Positions 34,701 to 44,890 of a stretch of DNA of 64,000 nucleotides are shown here, piece by piece. The position numbers and the translations under genes are program-made. Each line of letters opens with the position of its first letter. Position 1 is the stretch's first letter. The notes beneath the pieces are model-generated. The model was not told the DNA's origin. It did no database searches and worked only from the letters and a program-made list of their open reading frames with translations. The stretch comes from Cerrena zonata (taxonomy: Eukaryota > Basidiomycota > Agaricomycetes > Polyporales > Cerrenaceae), in the NCBI GenBank assembly GCA_038087015.1, contig JASBNA010000003.1:496001-560000 (forward strand), in the 5' to 3' direction.

Positions 34701-36073
34701 GTCAGAGCTGATCTTCTTCCTGGTACTAGAGGGTGCAGCTAGATCTTGTCGAGACCTGGACTGCTTGTCAAATTCCGACTGTCAATCAATGGCATGAGAC
34801 ATTCTTCCCTTGACAACACCGTCAGCCCCCTCAGTGATCATCAGAACGATATCTCAGGCCATGATCTTGACTTACAGATTCTATTTGATCGTATACATAC
34901 CTGCCTTGCAAACGCACATTGTAAGTACAGAGGACATTAAAAAAAGACACCACAGTTATCACAGGAGTGCTCCCCATTTGTGTACATCGTAATCTCCGCC
35001 TCAAAGCCATTTGCAAGAACTGTATCTTACCAACGAGACCTCAGGTCATAGCAGCCTATTCCGTTGTCGGTACACCATTCCCGAAGTTCCAAATCATCCC
35101 TGAGCTTTTTAGGATCGCAAGCAAAGCCCTAGGTCCCAGAGTCGATCGTGGGTGAAAAGCGGACCCAAATCTGACATTGACTCAAGAACGCGCCACCGCT
35201 GTATTGCAAAAAGCATAGTGTAACTCTATCATGACTTCTGATACTTAACCTTTCCTAGCACCGTTCAATGCTGCGGAACAGGCTGTGCTCTGTATTTCTA
35301 TCGTTCGAAACAAACCCCACAAAACTATATACATGGTACGCCTCGGAGGGAAAGCACATTTACTTCAATGAAGACACCTTCGTTACCAGCTAACCCATAC
35401 ATGTTATTTGTTATCGTCGGTCAAGCAATAACTTAAAGCTATGGAGGCTAGCTTCTATATGTAATAAGTGTCAACTCAGTGGTTCTGTGCTTCTGGCCTA
35501 GAATGTTACTTGCAGATCGTGAAATGAGCGGTCCTGATAGTATAGGGTCATGGAAGTGATGCGCAACGGCCTTGAGCTTGAACCCTTACATACGGCATGT
35601 TACTAATAGTAGATGCACGCAGGTACAGTAGACTCGTTGCTTTCATGCGAGGAACGAGGGCAGTTCACCCAAGTTGAAAATGTGCGACATAGCGATACAC
35701 AGAGCCATTTTTATGAACCCAGGTGACTTTCGGCTAACTCATATAGTTACCTCATGTCGAAAGCAAGTGTGATTGACTGATCGGAATCGATGAGAGCAAG
35801 CCAAGAGCAGGAGAGGCATAATGTTTGCTATGTGCACATACAGCGGAAGATAAGGAGGGAAGCCTACTCATAGGAGGAATACATGGCGTGCCACAGCAAA
35901 GGGAACATTTTGACATTAATTGCATTAATGCCGGGAGGGTAGAGGCAGCTTGGTAGAAACTACCCCGAGCGATATCCATGCGAGCGTCATGATAGCGATA
36001 GATGATTGCGAAACCAGAACCGCGAAAGCAGCGAAGTGCGAAGAAAATACAGGAAATGTCGACTATAAATCCC
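34701..36073. other. Gene-poor region
   Basis: About 1.4 kb with only short incoherent ORFs. A possible relic of an MDR C-terminus sits near 35040-35150. Otherwise I see no gene, RNA or repeat. Confidence 0.4.
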
Positions 36074-36548
36074 TTAGTTCTTCCGTCTGTATGAGCTTCC
36101 TGTAAATGGACCGAGCCATGAGTCAGCCTTGTGCGGGACCGAAAGCCAAGTGATTAGGAGGTAATAACGCACCCTCGGTCAATCTCGCCTTACCACCAGT
36201 GGGCTGGCAAAGGACACTGGCGCAAGCACCACAGAGGACAACGGTTTGAGCATGCGAGAAGACAGTGGTGATGGCGAAGCAACCTTGAGGATCGTGTGAG
36301 TTGCCATCAATGGTCCAGTATGCAGAGAGGGGACGTACCAGGGCACTTGACATCCATGAAGTAGGAGTTAGGCGACTGTACGAGTCGCTTGAGCTTGTGC
36401 CTTTTCTTCTCGGACTCGAGGGAAGGGTTAAGGAGATCGACTGCGAGAGGCTATCGAGGGTAATCGAGGGGTCGTTGCCGAGGCAAATGAGCATAGTTTC
36501 GTCAGTAATTTCGACATGGATCGACCTGGAAAGTTGTCTACTCACCAT
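36074..36548 (-). CDS. RPS27: 40S ribosomal protein S27 (eS27)
   Basis: Small-subunit zinc-finger ribosomal protein. The first coding exon is only the ATG (36546-36548), followed at once by GTGAGT. Exon 2 gives [20 protein letters not shown] and [15 protein letters not shown]. Exon 3 gives [20 protein letters not shown] and [11 protein letters not shown]. The last exon encodes SYRRKN and the stop at 36074-36076. The four zinc-binding cysteines are present as two pairs (CPGC across the intron, and CGAC). Total near 83 residues, exactly the family size. All joins keep frame with GT-AG borders. An open frame continues from the start codon through intron 1, so an unspliced ORF of 141 codons would give a wrong N-terminus. 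Confidence 0.93.
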
Positions 36549-37975
36549 TTTGGATGATACGAAAGAGCTGGAAAACTGAAGAGTTAGCGTACAGACGGAG
36601 AAAGGGAATGTGCTTTTTTTTCGCGACGCTGGCGCGGTCGATTGTGGATGAAGGGAACAGTTAAGGTTTGGAAGTGCACTCGTCGGAGTCTCAATTCCGC
36701 TGACTCAGCGGGCGGATCCGAAGAAATTCACTTGCCGCTTGCTTACGGTGGCTGAAGCAGCCACTGCAAGTTCCCATTGCAGCTGTAACCGGGTCGGCAG
36801 CTTACAGCGTTCATCTCACAAGTCAGAATTTATATATACATAGTCATTGAGACACTTTGTACCGAGCCGGAAATGCAAACCCACATCAGTGGACTCGAGA
36901 GGAACTGTACAGTAATGATGGTTCGATTACATAAAGATCAGCTCCGAGAAACCATAACCACAGACCACTTGTGGTATACGGTAACTTTATACGACATTAT
37001 GAATGTGGATCGCAGACGGAACAAGTCGTATCCATGACGTACGAATGAAGACGAAGAGGAGGAACATACCCCATTTCGAACATAAAGGTCAATTAAAGTG
37101 AAGGCCGGCTGAACTTCCGGTATTCGATTTCGAACGAAAACAAGGCAGCCAGCGTGATACTAGAAAGGAATTTCATAACGAGACTGCTTCATTAAGTCTC
37201 ATTAACGGAGACGCATCCGACGGATCTTCAACATAACTTGTGTACCTAAGTCATTTTGCACAGGTCATAATCCCAGGACAAGAGCGAGCATAGTATAGCC
37301 AGACAAATACTATTGTGACTGTCAAGACCGATGAGTATTGCATCAGAATCTGTTACCGTTCGCTTAAGAGACTAGAAGGATCGGAGAAAGCAATGTAAGA
37401 AAACAATGGGTACAGTGTGAATGCAAGCAGGAGCAAGCAAAAGAGCAATTGTTCTATGGGCGCTCGGGAGATGCCTCCAGCTGTCCAAGAAAGGCAGGCC
37501 TGGTGAAGGCGAAAAGTGTTATTGTTCTGCGCTACAAGGTCCTTTTGTTTTCCTCTTGCGCTTCTCGTCCATTGTCCTTCGATGGTGCCGTCCGTAAACG
37601 CTCCCAAGTCGTATAAGTACATGGGCCATGCACTCTCCACTTCCTCATTGGATTTGCTTCCATCTCATCTTCAGTGTTATTTCCTGACCACTCGGACCCT
37701 CCTGTTAGGTGAGCACTTTCAAACACATTGAGTCTCTAACATCTACTCATCACATTCTATTACAGACTCTTTATTATCTGGTTCATTCCATTGACGTCTC
37801 AGCTGCACATTCATCATCTGCTCTCATATCCTCTAATTCGCACACTTTAGCGAGTCACTCTATCGCACATCCCTATCGCCGGTCGATATACATTTGTATC
37901 CACGTCTCAAGCATTCCATCTCATCTCATCTCTATTTCAACCCAACCCAACCCCATTTCAACTTTCATTAACACA
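36549..37975. other. Intergenic region between RPS27 and BTG-domain gene
   Basis: Divergent promoter region of about 1.4 kb. The last 250 bases before 37976 are strongly pyrimidine-rich and look like a 5' UTR. An in-frame ATG at 37709 is open to the gene but its sequence is low-complexity and untypical of protein. Confidence 0.5.
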
Positions 37976-39001
37976 ATGTCTTCCACCGTCTCTCCCGCTG
38001 GTTCCCTCGCCGTTACCCTCGCTCACGCGATCACTTACATTACACGCACCCTCATTACGCGCTACTCTGCTACGACAATCATCAAGCTTCAACTTGCGCT
38101 TGAAGCCAACCTCACTGCCCAATTCGCTTCTTCATGGGTACCTACCGAGCCCCTTCGTGGCTCTGGCCGTCGTTGCCTCACCCTTTCACCTAACGGTGTT
38201 CCTCCTCGTCCGATCTACAATGCTTGCAAGACTGCAGGTGTTGAGTGGTCCCAATGGATCGCCACTCTTGGTGGTGTCGAGTTTGACCTCTTCATCGATC
38301 CTGGTTGCGTTTCCATTCGCTTCGGAAACTGGGACAGTGGTAAGGTTACCAAGCCTTTCACCATCTGGTCGCAGCAACCTGTTGTTCCAGTCAAAGCCAA
38401 GAAGGAGATCTCAGAGCAAGAGCTTCAAGCTCAACTCCGAGCTCAAGCACAAGCACGCGCCTTCGGTGCTAAGCCCGCTCCTCTCAGCCCACCCAAGACT
38501 GTTGCTCAACAGTTGATTGAGGATGACCAAGACGACGAACTTTTCACGATGATCGCAGACGAGATCCGTGAGCCTACTTGGATGACCCCAGTCAAATCCG
38601 ACTTCCCCATTGCCCCTATTCCCAGACGTGCGATCACTTCTTCTCCTATCTCTGTCATTTCTACTGCGTCTACGCCCTCACGATCCAGCTCCCGTTCGTC
38701 CAACTCGAGCTCCGGTTTCTCACTCTTCTCACATGGAAGCCTCGACTCATACGCCTCTGCCACTACCGTCTCAACATCTTCCGACGACGAGAAGCCCACA
38801 TTCAAGCTCTCCCGCCGTGAACGCGCCCGCCAAGCTCGCGTCTTTGTCGATGCTTCCAAGACCGAAGTCACCAACTACGATGGTGGCAAGACCACTGTCC
38901 TTACCGGCGGTGTTATGCTCGGAGGTGCTGCTCCCAAGAAGCCTTCTACCAAGAAGACCACCCCTTCCGCCTCTGGCAACTGGCGTACCGTTCGTGCTTA
39001 G
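37976..39001 (+). CDS. BTG/Tob (anti-proliferative) domain protein
   Basis: The N-terminal half (residues about 15-125) matches the BTG/Tob fold: FASSWVPTEPLRGSGRRCLT, then IYNACKTAGVEWSQWIATLG and VEFDLFIDPGCVSIRFGNW. These parallel the box A motif (W-x-P-x-x-P-x-x-GSG-R-C) and the IDP-x-x-VS-x-R block of animal BTG/Tob proteins. Those bind CAF1/CNOT7 and link mRNA deadenylation to growth control. The C-terminal half is disordered with Ser-rich and basic stretches (SSRSSNSSSGFSLFSHGS, LSRRERARQARVF). Single exon. Start 37976 is chosen because homology begins soon after and the region upstream is UTR-like; the frame is open from 37709. Function in fungi is inferred from the domain. Confidence 0.8.
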   Translation: MSSTVSPAGSLAVTLAHAITYITRTLITRYSATTIIKLQLALEANLTAQFASSWVPTEPLRGSGRRCLTLSPNGVPPRPIYNACKTAGVEWSQWIATLGGVEFDLFIDPGCVSIRFGNWDSGKVTKPFTIWSQQPVVPVKAKKEISEQELQAQLRAQAQARAFGAKPAPLSPPKTVAQQLIEDDQDDELFTMIADEIREPTWMTPVKSDFPIAPIPRRAITSSPISVISTASTPSRSSSRSSNSSSGFSLFSHGSLDSYASATTVSTSSDDEKPTFKLSRRERARQARVFVDASKTEVTNYDGGKTTVLTGGVMLGGAAPKKPSTKKTTPSASGNWRTVRA

Positions 39002-39849
39002 ATGTGCACAACCATTCACTATCCTCCGAAGATCGGCGCATTCCACGACATTTCTGACGTGCCTCACTCATATCACGTTCTTATCTTCGATGCTTTCATG
39101 AAACCCCATACAAACGAAAACACTATACGACCATACATAGGGTATACCGCCGTGCGAACACTCTTTTTAATTCGTCATTCTTTCTCACTGAGAGCTTGCC
39201 TCTCCACTTTTGTATCCTTTTGCAAGACCGAATGTGTAGCATATATGGACTCAACTCAGGATTCTTTCTGTAGCATAGGGCCTGCTTTCTGTAATATTAC
39301 CACTAGTAATTCTGCATTCATTTACAGGATTCTTTTGTTTCATAGCTGCATCTCTTATCAATTTCGTAGCATATCTGATCTGATGTTTCATAGTCCCTCT
39401 GCTGTATATCTATAACATATTACGCTTGGATTGGCTTGCCATCCATGCTTGTTCCCCTTACCCTCTTTCGCCTCAAGGCTTGAACGTAAAGCTTAGTGTT
39501 AAGTATGGATTGGGACACCGATAGGAGTACAAGTCAAGTATGTTAAGGCTAGTCACTTCTGAAACTCCTTTGATTGTAATGTATACTGATACTTTCTTGC
39601 TCACTCACTACTCGTGGAGTAGACTCGGTCATAGTCGGGCTCTTGGAACTCACGCAAGTTCGGCATCCACTACTGTAACTAGCCTGATAAACATATTTTC
39701 GGGCTTAGTGCTATCAAGAGGTGCGTGCTAACGAATCGCCTGGGCGACGTGGTTGCCTACGGAAACTGGAGCACAGCAAGCTGCGATCTCCGCGGGCACG
39801 ACTGTCGTTACTGTGCAGTAATAAAGCGTAATAAAAGTTAATTATTCAC
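39002..39849. other. 3' flank of BTG-domain gene
   Basis: AT-rich, T-run-rich sequence fitting a 3' UTR and terminator area. Short ORFs only; nothing else recognised. Confidence 0.5.
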
Positions 39850-40090
39850 AGTTCATGTTCCTGAGATGGAGCGGCGAGTGTCGATCATGATCGGGCGAGA
39901 CTCGGAGCCGTGGGCTTGGCTGGCCCTTTCCTTCTTTCCCCGTTCAAGCGTTATAGACCTCGGTGAATATCACGGAGCCGGTTCTATGTCTTGGCCTGGC
40001 ATGCACCAACGTCTCCTTTGCTCATCCATCTAGTTTTTAAAGCTGTACCCTTAAGCTTAAACTATCATCATCGTAATACCCGAAACTCGA
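39850..40090 (+). repeat. Diverged repeat, copy B (upstream region of SnoaL-like gene)
   Basis: Homologous to 34462-34700 over its full length with roughly three quarters identity by eye. It ends directly at the ATG of the SnoaL-like gene, so it is that gene's promoter and 5' UTR. Contains TTTTTAAAG as a possible core element near 40035. Confidence 0.75.
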
Positions 40091-41005
40091 ATGGCTACCA
40101 CAATTGAACACACTGTACAATCAACACTAGGCTCAAGCAACCCTGAAGCTGAGCCTCGGCATCATGAACATCAACAGCCACCTCCTCCAGTACCAAACAC
40201 ACACCGTCGATCTTCCTTCAGCTTTTCCCTTCCAACTCCCGGGTTGGTTGGAAGTATTGCCGAGGGGGCTCATTATGCAGGGGGACTACAGCCTGTGCAT
40301 TCAAGCCAGGTAGAGCATGAAAACTCCGAACAGCATGTTAAACATCGAAGACCTGAGCAGCTCGGTTCGGATGACCCTGCTGTGGAGGAGGTATACCGGA
40401 GTGTGATTGAAGATCTTCAGGAGGTGCGTACCTTGACCTACCACTTTTTCAAAGTCATCAAATTTGATCATATGTCAACGGAGTAGGTTTATTGTGGACG
40501 TGTAACATTGGATATTCTACGTCGTCGTTTCAAACGAGATGCAGTATTTGAAGATCCTCTCTGTGTCGCTCGTGGATGGGATCAATATGCTGCCCAGTGG
40601 TTTGCCCTACCCAAAGTCATAACCAAGTCTGAAAGGACATCGTTTCGTATCATCACAGCGACAGTCTCTCCTAACAGACTTATATTCGAACAAACCCAAG
40701 TGTACACTTTCAAATTCATTGGTCTTACCAAGGTGCGTCCCTATTCTCTCCCCCCTCTATCACAATTCCTCTGTATCGTACCATCACACGAGTGAATGCT
40801 AAATGTCGAAACGCGCTCTTAATTTAACTCTTAGGTCATTCCCTCCGTAGTTATCGTCGACCTAGATGATGATTTCCGAATCACACGTCTGGAAGATCAA
40901 TGGTACGGCTCACCACTTCCCAAACGATGGGGCGCTTCCTTCCTGCGAAAGCTGAATGCCAAAGTCACTCCCTGGATCTTCCGTGTCCCAAAGGATAACG
41001 CATGA
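40091..41005 (+). CDS. SnoaL-like (NTF2-fold) domain protein
   Basis: Three exons: 40091-40423, 40487-40732 and 40835-41005. The first encodes a polar His/Gln/Pro-rich leader (MATTIEHTVQSTLGSSNPEA), then PAVEEVYRSVIEDLQE. Exon 2 gives DILRRRFKRDAVFEDPLCVA and GWDQYAAQWFALPKV, then FEQTQVYTFKFIGLTK. Exon 3 gives IVDLDDDFRITRLEDQWYGS and PWIFRVPKDNA. The order (helix with phenylalanine-aspartate pair, FEDP, W-x-x-YAAQWF, closing beta strands with D-x-x-x-RI) fits a SnoaL-like cone-barrel fold of the NTF2 superfamily, seen in many fungal proteins without known substrate. Function unknown. The upstream 240 bases are duplicated at 34.5 kb. Confidence 0.8.
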
Positions 41006-41695
41006 AGCTTGTATGCATGATGCATGATGCTTTCGAGTTTACCCCTTCGTCATCTTGCTTTTATCTCTCACTTTCACACCGACTTCCTTCATCTCACCTG
41101 CTTATGTCTCTTCCATTCTGTATGATCTCCGAGTCGGCTGCTTCTTGTCTCACAACCCACTAATCACTAGTCACTCACGCGACCATGTTCCGGACCTTCC
41201 TCGACATCTTGTATCAGCTTATATTCTGGACTTTTTACGTTGTAATACCACTTGTACGTATAATCGAAATCCCATGAAACCTGTGACCTTCCCCACACGC
41301 CCCGCAAAAACAAGAACCTCACAAAAGACCTTCACAAATACTAATAATCTCAGGACTTGCGGCGTACCGTCTCACCCGTTGGTAAAGCATCAACCATTCT
41401 AGGCTCACGTCCTTCCAAGGTTGAACGTTCGAATATTGATCTCATGACCTACCAAGACCTTAACCGGACCATGTTAATCAATCCCAAACGTATCAGCTGG
41501 ACTGGGGTGTTTACTCCATCATAACCAAATACCTAAACCCTCGTCAAGTGTCATTACTGTGGTTCTACACACATATAGCTTTCACAGTGACTATATATAA
41601 GACCAAACGGCCCTTCTTAACTCCAACATTGCTTCCTTTTCTCACTACTAACACTTTGTTCCTGCTCCACAACCCCCTCATACAATCCAGACAAG
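41006..41695. other. Intergenic region before SDR gene
   Basis: Non-coding flank of about 690 bases. Only fragmentary ORFs; the core promoter is listed separately. Confidence 0.5.
41592..41600 (+). promoter_or_regulatory. TATA box of SDR gene
   Basis: TATATATAA about 95 bases before the start codon at 41696, followed by a CT-rich leader. Position and sequence fit a core promoter. Confidence 0.6.
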
Positions 41696-43569
41696 ATGTC
41701 GTTGCTTCGTACTGCTAGACTCCAAAGCCGTGCCAAGTTGTCATATTCGGCTCGGTCCGCTACGATCGTCCCTCGACGATTCTCATCCAAGAATGCCGAT
41801 AAGCAAACAACGATTGGTGTCCAACCAGAATATGGACCTCTTGGTGTCAATGCAGCCGTGAAATGGTCTCCAAAAGGTACTTTCCTCCTCTCTCCACCCT
41901 AATACACCTTCACCTTCGTCTTTGCAAAATGAAACTCACCAAAAACGTATTTGTTTTGTTTGACAGACCCCGCCCCCAAACCAACCCTCTTCCCCCACGA
42001 ACTCAGCGTAACCGACCGTGTCGCCCTCATCTCAGGCGCAAATCGCGGCATCGGTCTCGAAATGGCTCTCGCCCTAGTCGAAGCAGGTGCCCGAGCAGTG
42101 TATTGTGTCGATTTGCCAAAGACGCCTGGAGAAGAGTGGGAGAAGACGAGGTTGTATGCGGAGAAGATGCAGGGGAAGGCTGGGGAGGGACGGTTGGAGT
42201 ATTTGCATGGGAATGTTACTGACCAGGTGAGGATTTTTTTGCTAGTGTGGTGTCGTGTGTTGTGGTGTTTGGAGTGTGGATGACTGATTTGTGGGTTTAG
42301 GAAGCTATGTGGAAAATCGGAGAAACTATAGGCAGTCGGGAAGGCAGACTTGACGTCGGTGTTGCGGCGGCAGGTGTCCTCAAAGACCATACCGACTGCT
42401 TGAAGTACCCCGCGAAACAATTCCAAGACGTAAGTCCTTACTCTTGACCTGAGAAGGAAGAAAAGCGTATTGAACGGGAGTGTCTCTTGAACATGATAGG
42501 TGTTCAATGTCAACGTGAACGGCGTCCTCTTCACGGCACAGGCAGCCGGTCAACAGATGGAGAAGTTCGGGAACGGCGGTAGTCTAATCCTGATCGCAAG
42601 TATGAGCGGAAGTATTACGAACAAGGTATGTCTTCTTCCGTTCTATTATTCCTATCTTCAGGCGCATCTTTGCGGTCCCGTCCCTTCACCATGAGTTCTT
42701 CTCGTGCGTCTTGGGCGTTACGATTCTACTGGGATCCTTGCGCGTCCCAGGTTTGCCCTGCGTCAAAACCTTAAACATTACTTATCCCTACCTTCACATC
42801 ACTTCATCGAACACACACGCGCGTCCAAAAACGCTAACTGCGGACTGTCACCGTCTTTCATTTCCTTTAATCTAGGACCACGCCTGGGTGAGCTACAACA
42901 GTTCCAAGTCTGCAGTATTGCAAATGGCCCGAAGCATGGCTTGTGAACTGGGTCCTAAACGAATTCGAGTGAACACGATCAGTCCCGGACACATCTACAC
43001 CAGGTACGTTTCCTATATTTCTTCTTCTTCCTCGCAGTCAGCGGGAGAGGGATTTTGAATATCAACTCACCTTGATTGTTTTACCCTCCGCGTCTCTCTT
43101 CAACATTTCCGAACGTTTCTTCTCCAACATTCCCATGTCTCCCCGTCATCCCTGCATTGTCGGCGTATCACTCTTGTCATAACCCTGACCAAATCACCTC
43201 GGACGTACCCTCCGCGGCGTCACCCCAACAACTGCGAACTGTAAAAAAACTCACCAAACACAATCAACAATCGACCATCAACCCCTGGGTTGGGTTCCAT
43301 CTTTTTACGCAGCATGACCGCAGCATATTCCGACAAACAACCTCATCTGCTGGCGAAATGGTCCAGTCTAAACCCATTAGGTAGGATTGGACGACCCGAC
43401 GAGCTTAGAGGGGTGGTCACTTGGTTAGCTAGTGACGCTAGTACGTTCTGTACTGGAAGCGAGTACGTGTTTTTCTTTGCTTGTTGTTTGCTTGCCGTTT
43501 GTGAGGTACTGATGCGTGCGGATTTGATTGTGCAGTATCATTGTCGACGGCGGCCATCGTGCGTGGTGA
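41696..43569 (+). CDS. Short-chain dehydrogenase/reductase (SDR), probable mitochondrial presequence
   Basis: NAD(P)-dependent oxidoreductase of the classical SDR type. Start 41696 gives an Arg/Ser-rich presequence-like N-terminus (MSLLRTARLQSRAKLSYSAR) that ends near RRFSSKNADK, which suggests mitochondrial import. After an intron come VALISGANRGIGLEMALALV (TGxxxGIG cofactor motif) and AAAGVLKD (NAG equivalent). GSLILIASMSGSITN supplies the catalytic serine, VSYNSSKSAV the YxxxK dyad, and RVNTISPGHIYT the PG motif. The last exons give LGRIGRPDELRGVVTWLASD and IIVDGGHRAW, a standard SDR C-terminus with TGA at 43567-43569. Similar to fungal sorbose/mannitol-type reductases, though those usually lack a presequence. 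About seven introns, some with C-rich content. Confidence 0.88.
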
Positions 43570-44890
43570 GATGTATACCTGCGCTCCCAGTAAGTAGTGG
43601 GCTGCAGTAGAAATGGGTAACTGTTTGGGGCACAGTGATGGATAGACGGATGATTGGGCTAAATGGGTTAAATGGGTACACAAGGCTGCGGTCCCGCAAT
43701 GTATACTCTAAATGTATTCTTTAGGTTTTGATGGCTGGAACTACGCACTGGTATAGGAAAAAGATTGTACATCATGCGATGCAGATGAATGAATGCGGAA
43801 TGTCAACGCAATTAGCGTTTACTGTAAACCGCCGGCTCGGACGAAGGAGACTGAGGAACGAAATCAGGGGCTCGTCTGAATGTATTCATAGGTTGATAAT
43901 GACGAGGAAGCCATCATGTGAGTGTATGGTGTATGATATGTAAGAAGAGGAGAGATATACACATATAGCACGCCGGGAAGCCCAGATAGCAACGATGATG
44001 ATTGGTAGGATTAAATTTCTGGAAGGACAGAGGACTTTTAAAGGCTAGTAGCGCTGAAGAGATGTGTGATAGTGGCTGATAGAGGTGAGAGCGGAGAACA
44101 AAGTTGTGAGAAATGGCTATTATTGGAGGGGCGGGTGTGTGTAGTGTGTGCAGGAGAGGGAATAGACCGAGATGGATCCGGGCTAGAGACGTAAGAGGAC
44201 GGGGTGTTGTGTTGTTATGGCTGACATGGGATGGGATTATGCGGAGGTGACAACGTTAGGTCTGGGGAACGGAGGCTAAGAGGGGTGCGAGCCTGCGGAA
44301 TTTTGGAAAGGGACAAGATGCCGTTGGGAGGTGCCTCGATGACGGGGTTCACGCTGGGGGCTGCGCACAGCGGATCGAGTCAACGACGAGGCGGACGGTG
44401 AGCAGAGAGTGTCGGGAGTGCAAGGAGCGGATGGAGTGTGGAGAGCCTGTGCAGCGAGGGAGGGTAGAGTACGACAAGACTATGTAGTGAGGGATGGAGG
44501 ACACTGGCTCACCTTGGGCAATGAATTAATGACGCCTACACTGCAACTGTCCATCTCCGGACCCGTCGGAACCGTGTGTGCATCACGCCGTGACGGGGAA
44601 TGGGTGGGCAATGGACGTGACCTGCGTGTGACGTGGAACACGTGTGGTAGGCTGAAGATCTGAGATGGGACTGCGCAGCTGGTGACTGCGGATGGAAGAG
44701 CAAGTGCGAGAGAAAGCACAGGAGGGAGATTGGCCAGCGTCCGTCCAGTCTCCAAGCCTATGGATCTCTCGCAGCATCTGCGCAGCGGCTACCACTACCT
44801 CCCGAATCCCCTCCTCCTCTCTCTACCACGAACCACAGCGTTCACAATATCCTTGAAGAGCGCACCTCTTGCTTTCGCTCTTCCACAACC
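43570..44890. other. Intergenic region before SMG6-like gene
   Basis: GC-richer non-coding stretch of about 1.3 kb with a purine-rich plus strand. Short ORFs on both strands look like chance. Likely the promoter region of the next gene. Confidence 0.45.

Noticed and set aside
38094..38516. Long alternative-frame ORFs over the BTG-domain gene (also 38506-38874 minus, 38610-39101 plus)
   Set aside because: They are shadows of a codon-biased, Ser-rich coding region; only the main frame has domain homology.
41899..42534. 211-codon minus-strand ORF opposite the SDR gene
   Set aside because: Overlaps SDR exons that carry clear catalytic motifs and has no protein-like features of its own.
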